A stretch of 64,000 nt of DNA from an uncultured Parabacteroides sp. (GTDB lineage Bacteria; Bacteroidota; Bacteroidia; Bacteroidales; Tannerellaceae). The position numbers were made by a program, and so were the translations under genes. Shown in pieces: positions 44,989-52,456 of the stretch; position 1 is the first letter of the stretch, and every line of letters starts with the position of its first letter. Under the pieces are notes generated by a model. That model had not been told where the DNA came from. It saw nothing but the letters and a program-made list of their open reading frames with translations, and made no database searches. The stretch lies in assembly GCA_937894065.1 (NCBI GenBank), contig CALCST010000033.1, positions 17,321 through 81,320 of the forward strand, read 5' to 3'.

Positions 44989-45561
44989 TTATTTTACAGC
45001 ATTAATAGCTTCTTTGATACGACCGAAGATTTCTTCGATTGAACCCATACCGTGGATAGCAACGTGTTTGCCTTCACCGATATAATATTCAGCCAAAGGA
45101 GCAGTCTGGTTGTGGTAAACTTCCAAACGAGATTTGATAGTTTCCAAGTTATCGTCTGAACGGCCAGAAACTTTACCACGTTCCAAAAGACGGTGGATCA
45201 ATTCATCTTCGTCAACCTGAAGATTCAACATAACAGAAACGTCTGTTCCACGTTCGTTCAACATAGCCTTCAAAGCTTTTGCCTGAGGGATTGTACGTGG
45301 GAAACCGTCGAAGATAACACCCTTAGAGTTTTCCTTGCTGTCCAAAACCTTAGCCAACATGTTAACGATCAATTCATCTGGAACCAACTGACCTTTTTCG
45401 ATATATTCTTTAGCAGTTTTACCAAGTTCTGTGTTGTTTTTCATTTCTGCGCGCAAAACATCGCCAGTTGAAATGTGATCCAAACCGTATTCTTTGATAA
45501 TCAATTCGCTCTGAGTACCTTTACCTGAACCCGGAGCACCAAAAATTACTACGTTCAACAT
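44989..45561 (-). CDS. adk: adenylate kinase
   Basis: This 190-residue enzyme exchanges phosphate between ATP and AMP. It has the P-loop GAPGSGKGTQ (residues 8-17), the AMP-binding ISTGDVLRAE, and FDGFPRTIPQA. It is the short-LID form (no zinc-binding cysteines). It lies between hpt (47 bases upstream) and obgE, and the hpt-adk-obgE-pgeF order suggests one operon of nucleotide and ribosome-related genes. Confidence 0.96.
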   Translation of the reverse strand: MLNVVIFGAPGSGKGTQSELIIKEYGLDHISTGDVLRAEMKNNTELGKTAKEYIEKGQLVPDELIVNMLAKVLDSKENSKGVIFDGFPRTIPQAKALKAMLNERGTDVSVMLNLQVDEDELIHRLLERGKVSGRSDDNLETIKSRLEVYHNQTAPLAEYYIGEGKHVAIHGMGSIEEIFGRIKEAINAVK

Positions 45562-45608
45562 AATTGTCTGTTTTTTTATATTAAATAATTAATTAAATGA
45601 CTAGCACA

Positions 45609-46145
45609 CTATTCTTCCACCTGATAGATATCCTTAAATGCACGTCCTTCGCCATCATAATCAAGTCCGTGTCCAACGATAAATGCAGGAGCAATCTCCA
45701 GACCAACATAATCAGGCTTCAAATCGCATCGCAATGATTCTGGCTTAAACAGCATGGTTACAAGCTTAACTTCTGCTGCTCCTTTATCAAGCAACATACT
45801 CTTCATACATTGCATAGTGAATCCTGTGTCGATAATATCCTCAAGGATATACACTGTTTTACCACGTAAGTCTTCCTTGACTGGCATTATTTCATGAAGA
45901 ACACCTGTGCTTGCTGTTCCCTCATAAGAAGAATATCTTGCAAATGTTATAGGATATGAGGCATCTATTTCTTTCATCAGTTCTGTAGCGAACATAAATG
46001 CGCCATTCAGCATACAGACAAACAATACGTCATTTCCACGAACGTCATTCTTTATGCCTTCAGCTACCTTCCTTACAGCAGCCTGTATTTCTTCATCCGA
46101 AATAAACAAACGGAATTTTTTATCTTTAATCTGGATTCTGTCCAT
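45609..46145 (-). CDS. hpt: hypoxanthine phosphoribosyltransferase
   Basis: This 178-residue type I phosphoribosyltransferase salvages hypoxanthine and guanine. The PRPP-binding loop VYILEDIIDTGFTM and the ARYSSYEG loop are diagnostic, and the C-terminal YVGLEIAPAFIVGHGLDYDGEGR is typical for bacterial Hpt. A minus-strand -7 box TATCTTTG is at 46168-46175. First gene of the hpt-adk-obgE-pgeF run. Confidence 0.94.
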   Translation of the reverse strand: MDRIQIKDKKFRLFISDEEIQAAVRKVAEGIKNDVRGNDVLFVCMLNGAFMFATELMKEIDASYPITFARYSSYEGTASTGVLHEIMPVKEDLRGKTVYILEDIIDTGFTMQCMKSMLLDKGAAEVKLVTMLFKPESLRCDLKPDYVGLEIAPAFIVGHGLDYDGEGRAFKDIYQVEE

Positions 46146-46293
46146 ACAAATATATTAATTGAGCATACAAAGATAAGAACTTTTCTTCAACTATCATCGA
46201 ATAAAAAGTATGCCAAATCACAAATCCGTAATTATTATTGATTATCAGACAACTACATTTTCACCGTATTTTTATGAGCTGAAAAACTTTTTT

Positions 46294-46349
46294 CATATAT
46301 TATGAAAATATTTTTCCATCTATATGAAAAAGTTTTTTCACAATATATG
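46294..46349. repeat. 23-bp lattice array C: three copies of CATATATTATG
   Basis: The word used in array B recurs at 46294-46304 (direct), 46317-46326 (one base short, CATCTATATG) and 46339-46349 (inverted variant CACAATATATG). Steps are 23 and 22, that is 23 and 23 if the missing base is restored. It lies between hpt and corA, both on the minus strand. Weak further words may extend it at either side. Confidence 0.75.
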
Positions 46350-46401
46350 AAATTTTCTTTCCTTCCGATATCTATGAAATCAAGGACTGGAAACTAAAAA
46401 A

Positions 46402-47331
46402 TCAGAACCATTTTATCTTCTTAAACACCACTACGGACAAGCCTGACAATAAAGCCGAAGCCAGAACAATCCACCAGAAAGCATTAGGCACCTGCTCGAT
46501 ATGGACATCAACGTTCATACCATAGAAACTTGCTATCAATGTCGGAATCATCAGTGTAATGGACAGACTAGTCATACGTTTCATTATCGCGTTGACATTA
46601 TTTGAAATAATCGAAGCAAAAGCATCCATCGTTCCCGTAAGAATGTCACTATATATATTTACGGTATTATAAGCCTGCTTAAGTTCAATCAGAACATCTT
46701 CTACCAGTTCAGCATCATAATAATCCGTATCCTGAAATATCACACGAAGTTTACCGATCATGACTTCGTTTCCACGTATTGACGTGTTGAAATAAACAAG
46801 GGTTTTCTGAAGTTTCATCAGTCGGAGCAAATCCTCATTACGGATACTTTTCTCCAATTCGTTTTCTGCAGCAGTGACATCCTGATTAATTTGCTTTAGA
46901 TATTTCAGGAACCATACAGCCGACGAATACATTATGCGGAATATAAGATCCAGCTTGTTGCGCACCAGAATATTCTTGCGTCTGGTATGCTCAATAAAAT
47001 CAGGGATAAGATCCGTCTGATAATAGCAAACGGAAACGATTATTTCATTATTTGTTATTATACCGATTGGAACTGTGATATAAGGAACAGCACTGTCCTT
47101 GTTAGCAACAGGAATACGGAGAATTGTCAAAAGCCAGTCACCTTCCGATTCCGTACGCGGACGCTCTTCCACATCGGCTATATCTTCCAGAAAGGACTCC
47201 GGAACATTTAGTGTTTTGGTGAGGAAATCAAAATCATCACTGTCGGGCATCTGAACATTTACCCAGCAATTTGGAAGCCATTCTTTCTTTTCCACGAAGC
47301 CCACAGCTTCACTGAACAGATACTTTCTCAT
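46402..47331 (-). CDS. CorA family magnesium/cobalt transporter
   Basis: This 309-residue protein has a large soluble N-terminal domain, a long helix, and two C-terminal transmembrane helices; the GMN signature is at the end of the first (YGMNVDVHIE). It forms a pentameric Mg2+ (or Co2+/Ni2+) channel in the inner membrane. Length is normal. A possible -7 box TATCTTTG lies 150 bases upstream at 47481-47488. Confidence 0.9.
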   Translation of the reverse strand: MRKYLFSEAVGFVEKKEWLPNCWVNVQMPDSDDFDFLTKTLNVPESFLEDIADVEERPRTESEGDWLLTILRIPVANKDSAVPYITVPIGIITNNEIIVSVCYYQTDLIPDFIEHTRRKNILVRNKLDLIFRIMYSSAVWFLKYLKQINQDVTAAENELEKSIRNEDLLRLMKLQKTLVYFNTSIRGNEVMIGKLRVIFQDTDYYDAELVEDVLIELKQAYNTVNIYSDILTGTMDAFASIISNNVNAIMKRMTSLSITLMIPTLIASFYGMNVDVHIEQVPNAFWWIVLASALLSGLSVVVFKKIKWF

Positions 47332-47480
47332 CAGCCTGTCTCCTTTCTCTACGTGTTTATATTCCGAAAAAGGAACCTACTGACAATGAATGTCCTCCTT
47401 CGGAATTAATTAATACTAATGTTTCTTCTTAATATGTACCTACTCGACTCGTCCATATATTAGTTCTCAAAAATGCTGTG

Positions 47481-47488
47481 CAAAGATA
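47481..47488 (-). promoter_or_regulatory. Possible -7 box of corA
   Basis: TATCTTTG on the minus strand, leaving a 150-nt leader. The leader holds an imperfect inverted repeat (ATTCCGAA with TTCGGAAT, near 47361-47406), which could be a regulatory hairpin. Confidence 0.4.
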
Positions 47489-47555
47489 CGAAAATGGGAA
47501 TGTGCAGAAAACATAAAAAATGTTTTTGATTTGTCATCCTTAATGAAATTTCAAA

Positions 47556-47575
47556 AATCACTACTAATAGTGATT
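47556..47575. promoter_or_regulatory. 20-bp palindrome upstream of a TonB receptor gene, possible operator
   Basis: AATCACTA (47556-47563) and TAGTGATT (47568-47575) are perfect inverted arms around CTAA. It lies 73 bases upstream of the receptor start, where a repressor or activator would bind. No other copy was noticed in the window. Confidence 0.4.
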
Positions 47576-47648
47576 GCAACTTTTGAATGTTTACATTTCC
47601 TTTGCATCCGGAAACAAACAAGATAAACAAACCAACATATACGAAAAG

Positions 47649-49976
47649 ATGAAACACGTCATTCTAGGTATAACAGCCTTTTCCATAGCAGGTTTATCAC
47701 AACTGAGTGCAGAGGAAAAAGTAATTGCAGATAACGACACTATAAAAACTCTGAATATAGATGAAATTGTAGTTACATCATCTGCCAAAGAAACTAATGA
47801 TTTCAGGACTATTCCAGGCTCAGTGTCTGTGTTCACGCCTCAACTTATTGCTGGCAGACAAATTGATGCGCTGAAGGATTTAAGCTCTTTCGTGCCTAAC
47901 CTGTATATTCCTGACTACGGTTCAAGAATGACTTCGGCTATATATATAAGAGGTATTGGCGCACGAAGCAGCGGACAGTCAATCGGGATGTATGTGGATG
48001 ACGTTCCTTATTTGGACAAAAGTACATTCGACTTTGAGCTGAGCGACATCCAGCGTATTGAGGTTTTACGTGGTCCGCAGGGAACTTTGTACGGCAGAAA
48101 CTCTATGGGAGGAATTGTAAAAGTTTACACAATCTCTCCTTTCGATTTCCAGGGAAAGAAAATATCCCTTTCTGCAGGTAATTATGGAAACATAAAGGCT
48201 AAGGCTTCGCATTACGGTATGCTGAGCGACAAAATCGGTTTCACAGCCGGAGTTTATTACGACCATTCCGACGGATATTTCACAAATGAATATACAGGAG
48301 AGAAAGCAGACAAGGAAAATGTTGTTGGCGGAAGAATAAAACTAGAAGGACGATTCTCACCAAATTTCAAGGCTGCATATACTTTCTCCGGCGACTACAC
48401 TAGCCAGGGAGCTTTCCCTTACGGATTGTATGACGCTGAAACTGGGAACGTGGCGCCGATAAGCATGAACGACAAATCATCTTACAACAGAAGTATGTTT
48501 GCCAACCAACTTCTGATGGAATACAAGAATAAGCATGTCATATTTACCAGCACAACCGGACATCAGTTTTTCAAGGACGATATGAAAATGGACCAGGATT
48601 TCTCTTCCAAATCCATCTTCACTCTTAATCAGAAACAAAAGCAGCATTCCGTTAGTCAGGAGTTTGCCTTGCGCAATAACAACAACAATAATTACCAATG
48701 GTCACTCGGATTGTACGGATTCTACAGCGGATTGAACACAGAAGGTCCGGTTACATTCAAGGAAGACGGAATGAAAGAGATATTCCAGGAATCAGTGTTC
48801 GACAAGATATATGAAAATGCTATCAGCAACAATCCGAACTCTGCAATGCCCAGACTAGTTGTTCTCGACAAGGAATTATATATTCCGGGAAGCTTCAAAA
48901 CTCCGTCGTATGGTTTGGCACTGTTCCATCAGTCAACATACAACAACCTTTTCATCGAAGGTCTTTCAATTACAGCCGGAGTTCGCCTGGACTACGAAAA
49001 GCAGAGTATGAACTATAAGAGCAATGCCAAGATGAAACTTGGTGCCCAGTTCAAGAACAGTCCGGTCGTAATTGACCTCAGTGATATGTATAACGAAACT
49101 GTTATCGACCTTAACACATCACAGGATTTCTGGCAAGTCCTTCCTAAAGTATCTCTGAAATATGAATGTTCGCCAAAGACTTTCACATATTTCACAGTTG
49201 CCAAAGGATATAAAACCGGAGGATACAATGTACAGATGTCGGCAGATGTTATGCAGACACAAATGCAATACGACATGATGAGTGCGTTCAGCAGCATGAT
49301 TCCCGGAGATTTGAAAGAACCTTCGCCTATCGAAGATGTTGCTGCTTACAAACCAGAACAGAGCTGGAACTACGAGCTGGGTATGAGAAGCGAACTTATC
49401 GAGAATCATCTCAACGCAGAACTCTCATTGTTCTATATGGACATAAAAGACGTTCAGCTCACCAAATTCGTTGACAGTGGCAACGGACGTATTCTGACCA
49501 ATGCAGGAAAAGCTCGCAGTTTTGGTGCAGAAGTTTCCCTGAAGGCACAAATCATCCAGGGGCTTACGGCAGATGCAAACTTTGGTTATACAAATGCCAC
49601 ATTCACAGAATATGACAACGGGAAGGAAGATTTCAAAGGCAAATATATTCCTTATACTCCGCGACACACAGCAAGCCTTGGTGTTCAATACTCCAAAATG
49701 TTGCGCAGCAATTGGATAGACCAGTTCTATTTGTCTGCCAACGTAAACGGTACAGGTAAAATTTTCTGGACTGAATACAACAATATTTACCAGAATTTTT
49801 ATGCTACTCTCAACGCTCGCGCCGGAGTAAGAAAAGGTATTCTCAATATATGCCTTTGGGGAAAGAATCTTACCAACACAACTTATTCTGCCTTCTATTT
49901 CGAATCTCGCAACCAGCCTTTCATGCAGTTAGGCAAGCCGTTGCAGGTTGGAGTTGAAGTTTCGGTTAATATTTGA
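47649..49976 (+). CDS. TonB-dependent outer-membrane receptor (FecA-like)
   Basis: This 775-residue protein has a signal peptide, a TonB-box-like IDEIVVTSS (about residue 36), a plug domain (PGSVSVFTPQLIAGRQ through EVLRGPQGTLYGRNSMGG) and a 22-strand barrel. It lacks the carboxypeptidase-like N-terminal domain of the Sus type and is more like siderophore or vitamin receptors. The ligand is unknown; there are no partner genes beside it. The start at 47649 gives the signal peptide directly. Confidence 0.88.
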   Translation: MKHVILGITAFSIAGLSQLSAEEKVIADNDTIKTLNIDEIVVTSSAKETNDFRTIPGSVSVFTPQLIAGRQIDALKDLSSFVPNLYIPDYGSRMTSAIYIRGIGARSSGQSIGMYVDDVPYLDKSTFDFELSDIQRIEVLRGPQGTLYGRNSMGGIVKVYTISPFDFQGKKISLSAGNYGNIKAKASHYGMLSDKIGFTAGVYYDHSDGYFTNEYTGEKADKENVVGGRIKLEGRFSPNFKAAYTFSGDYTSQGAFPYGLYDAETGNVAPISMNDKSSYNRSMFANQLLMEYKNKHVIFTSTTGHQFFKDDMKMDQDFSSKSIFTLNQKQKQHSVSQEFALRNNNNNNYQWSLGLYGFYSGLNTEGPVTFKEDGMKEIFQESVFDKIYENAISNNPNSAMPRLVVLDKELYIPGSFKTPSYGLALFHQSTYNNLFIEGLSITAGVRLDYEKQSMNYKSNAKMKLGAQFKNSPVVIDLSDMYNETVIDLNTSQDFWQVLPKVSLKYECSPKTFTYFTVAKGYKTGGYNVQMSADVMQTQMQYDMMSAFSSMIPGDLKEPSPIEDVAAYKPEQSWNYELGMRSELIENHLNAELSLFYMDIKDVQLTKFVDSGNGRILTNAGKARSFGAEVSLKAQIIQGLTADANFGYTNATFTEYDNGKEDFKGKYIPYTPRHTASLGVQYSKMLRSNWIDQFYLSANVNGTGKIFWTEYNNIYQNFYATLNARAGVRKGILNICLWGKNLTNTTYSAFYFESRNQPFMQLGKPLQVGVEVSVNI

Positions 49977-49999
49977 TAAGTAACCACAATTATATTAAT

Positions 50000-50039
50000 A
50001 ATGCGGATCAGTTGCTCATTGCTGATTCGCATTTTTTAT
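50000..50039 (+). terminator. Terminator after the TonB receptor gene
   Basis: A 12-bp stem (50000-50011 with 50022-50033) followed by a T tract. Confidence 0.8.
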
Positions 50040-50045
50040 ATGTGA

Positions 50046-50267
50046 CAACAACCTAAGTCTTCTTTTGGACTTTATGTCGGATGCAACGACCTGTTCAACA
50101 GCTACAAACGTGATTTCATGATGTATGTTAGCAATATGCAGACAATGCACATGACGGAAGAGCCCAACAATTGTACTGTCCGACTTACTGTCCGCTACAA
50201 ATTCAACACAACAAAGAGTAAATATAAAGGAACTGGTGCTGGAGAAAGTCAGAAGAATCGTATGTAA
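50046..50267 (+). pseudogene. C-terminal remnant of an outer-membrane beta-barrel gene
   Basis: In frame from 50046 to the stop at 50265-50267 the sequence encodes 73 residues without a start, preceded by a stop codon at 50043. The peptide contains FGLYVGCNDLFNSYKRD, TVRLTVRYKFNTTKSKYK and ends GTGAGESQKNRM. This is the C-terminal end typical of large Bacteroidales barrel proteins (outer membrane beta-barrel family), whose upper part is missing. It lies right after the receptor terminator, so it is not part of that gene. It is best read as decayed DNA. Confidence 0.75.
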
Positions 50268-50321
50268 ATACCATAATGATTATCATAATTAGTTATTTTC
50301 ATTTAATTCAAAATATCAACT

Positions 50322-50397
50322 CACCTAGGTGGTTCAATCGATTCACCTAGGTGAGCCAATCAATCCACCTAGGTGAGCTGATTGAACCACCTAGGTG
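50322..50397. repeat. 22-bp lattice array G: four perfect copies of CACCTAGGTG
   Basis: The 10-bp perfect palindrome occurs at 50322-50331, 50344-50353, 50366-50375 and 50388-50397, spaced exactly 22, 22, 22. The 12-bp spacers also relate: the first (GTTCAATCGATT) and the third (AGCTGATTGAAC) are near inverted copies, making the whole array quasi-palindromic. It is the cleanest array in the window and lies in a 680-bp spacer that otherwise holds only a terminator and a gene remnant. Bases 50400-50658 show no other recognisable feature. Function unknown. Confidence 0.9.
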
Positions 50398-50658
50398 AAT
50401 CAACATAAAAATAACCATCAATCGATATATTCAATGTAAAGAAGTTGACATACCATTGCATTCAATCATTTCAATTGCCTCAATTAATACTAGCAACATT
50501 ATATTATAATTGACAAAACATGTTTTAATAAGTCATTCCAGTTTCAAATCGGAAATAAAGCCCATATTTTTGTACAAAAAAACTAAACTAAACTATTTTT
50601 TAATTGTTATATTAGACGGATATTTGCACTATAATTCATATAACAGAAGAGCTTAAGA

Positions 50659-52140
50659 ATGAGATTTTTCATATTAAAACTAATCTTTCTCGTTACTTTC
50701 ACATGCACTGTCAGCGCACAGGAATATTGGCATGCAATAAAACCGAGAAACTATACAAGTGACACAACCCTTTTTTGCCCGAAAAAGAAACCTTGGGCAG
50801 CTGCAAGTGAAGTTTTTGGTATAAATATTGGGGTATGGACTTTCAACAGATTTATCATGCACGAAGATTTTGCAATGATAAATGGAAAAACTATAAAGAA
50901 CAACTTCAAAACTGGTCCAGTTTGGGATGTAGATAAATTCTCAACAAATTTGTTTGCTCACCCTTATCACGGTTCACTATACTTTAATGCAGCCAGAAGT
51001 AACGGAATGAACTTCTGGCAATCAATTCCGTATACTTTGGGAGGAAGTCTGATGTGGGAATTTTTTATGGAAACAGAACCTCCATCAATTAATGATATGA
51101 TGGCAACTACATTCGGAGGTATCGAATTGGGAGAAATAACATACAGACTTTCGGATATTTTCATCGACAACAGAACTTCGGGCAAAGAGCGTGTAGGAAG
51201 AGAAATTCTTGTAGGACTTATTTCGCCGATTAGAGGCATTAACAGGCTTATCAGTGGCGAAGCTTGGAAATATAGCCCACAAAAGGGACGTTCATTCAGC
51301 AATGTTCCGGTGAGATTCATAGTTTCAGCCGGAGCAAGATTTCTTGCCGACCAGGACCATTCCACAAAAGGTTCACTTGGGATGAATATTAATTTCGACA
51401 TAAATTATGGAAATCCTTTTGAAGACGAAAGTTATTCACCTTACGAATGGTTCAGATTTCATTTAGGCATGGATTTGCTATCATCACAGCCTCTAATCTC
51501 GCAAGTCAATGCTGTTGGTGCATTGTGGGGAACTAATGTATGGAAGAAAAATAACAGGTCGCTGATGTTTGGTATGTTCCAGCATTTCGGATATTACAAT
51601 TCATCTCTCAGAAAAGACAGTAACAGAAATGTAGCGCCCTACAGAATTTCGGAAGCTGCTGCTGCCGGACCGGGTATTATTTATTACAAAAAACCTACTT
51701 CTGAAAACGATGTAGCTGTATTCGGTGAATTATATACTAACGGTATTGCTTTAGGAGCCAGTCTGTCGGATTATCTGATGTTGGGCGAAAGAGATTACAA
51801 TCTGGGAAGCGGATATAGTGTAAAATCATCCGCAGGACTTATATATAAGAATAAAATAGCATTCATTTTGGGGCTTGACAACTACCATATATTTACATGG
51901 AAAGGTTATGAACCCGATATGGACTGGTCCGAAATAAATCCGGAATATGCGAATATACAGGGTGATAAAAGTAATGCCCGACTGACAACTTTGTCAATGC
52001 GTCTTGCCTATCTACTGAAAAACAGATGGTTTATTTCTGCAAACACTCATTTTTACACAAGGCAGACTCAGTATAAATATTACGAAACTGTGGATTATTC
52101 AACTTATGACTTTATATTAAGCGTAGGATACAGATTATAA
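50659..52140 (+). CDS. DUF3943 family outer-membrane protein
   Basis: This 493-residue protein begins with a signal peptide (MRFFILKLIFLVTFTCTVSAQ). The first half shows the DUF3943 hallmarks (WAAASEVFGINIGVWTFNRF, HPYHGSLYFNAARSNG, WEFFMETEPPSINDM), and the second half is beta-strand-rich, ending in the aromatic-L pattern of an outer-membrane barrel (FILSVGYRL). Function unknown; probably outer-membrane. It has no close operon partner and is followed by a long inverted repeat. Confidence 0.82.
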   Translation: MRFFILKLIFLVTFTCTVSAQEYWHAIKPRNYTSDTTLFCPKKKPWAAASEVFGINIGVWTFNRFIMHEDFAMINGKTIKNNFKTGPVWDVDKFSTNLFAHPYHGSLYFNAARSNGMNFWQSIPYTLGGSLMWEFFMETEPPSINDMMATTFGGIELGEITYRLSDIFIDNRTSGKERVGREILVGLISPIRGINRLISGEAWKYSPQKGRSFSNVPVRFIVSAGARFLADQDHSTKGSLGMNINFDINYGNPFEDESYSPYEWFRFHLGMDLLSSQPLISQVNAVGALWGTNVWKKNNRSLMFGMFQHFGYYNSSLRKDSNRNVAPYRISEAAAAGPGIIYYKKPTSENDVAVFGELYTNGIALGASLSDYLMLGERDYNLGSGYSVKSSAGLIYKNKIAFILGLDNYHIFTWKGYEPDMDWSEINPEYANIQGDKSNARLTTLSMRLAYLLKNRWFISANTHFYTRQTQYKYYETVDYSTYDFILSVGYRL

Positions 52141-52156
52141 GAAGTAGAGAAGGAAA

Positions 52157-52276
52157 GCCTAAACTAGCCTTTAAAGACTACTTCTTATTAAAAAACATAG
52201 AGGGGTCTTTATCTCAAAGACCCCTCTACAGGTTTTTAATAGGTATTAGTCTTTAAGGCAAAAAGATTGTTTAGGT
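52157..52276. repeat. 120-nt nested inverted repeat downstream of the DUF3943 gene
   Basis: Four successive arm pairs nest around a 5-nt loop (52211-52215): a 13-bp core stem (52198-52210 with 52216-52228), ATTAAAAA (52187-52194) with TTTTTAAT (52233-52240), GCCTTTAAAGACTA (52167-52180) with TAGTCTTTAAGGC (52247-52259), and CCTAAAC (52158-52164) with GTTTAGG (52269-52275). The core alone would work as a terminator, but the outer pairs far exceed what a terminator needs. It could be a structured RNA or a miniature inverted-repeat element. The rest of the 315-bp spacer (52277-52456) shows nothing. Confidence 0.8.
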
Positions 52277-52456
52277 TATCTGGACGCAAAGATGGAACTT
52301 TTAAATTTACTAAACAAATAAAAAAAGATATTCTACAACATATTTTTTAAAATAATCTAAGATTGAACTTTTCCTGTGATTTTTTTTAACACTTATAAAA
52401 AACATGTTTTTCCATTGTTACTTTGCATTCCAGAAAAAACCGTCAATATCATTAAA

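Noticed and set aside
47489..47648. Cobalamin or other riboswitch ahead of the TonB receptor gene
   Set aside because: The leader is too short and A/T-rich and lacks the conserved B12-box bases; only the palindrome is visible.
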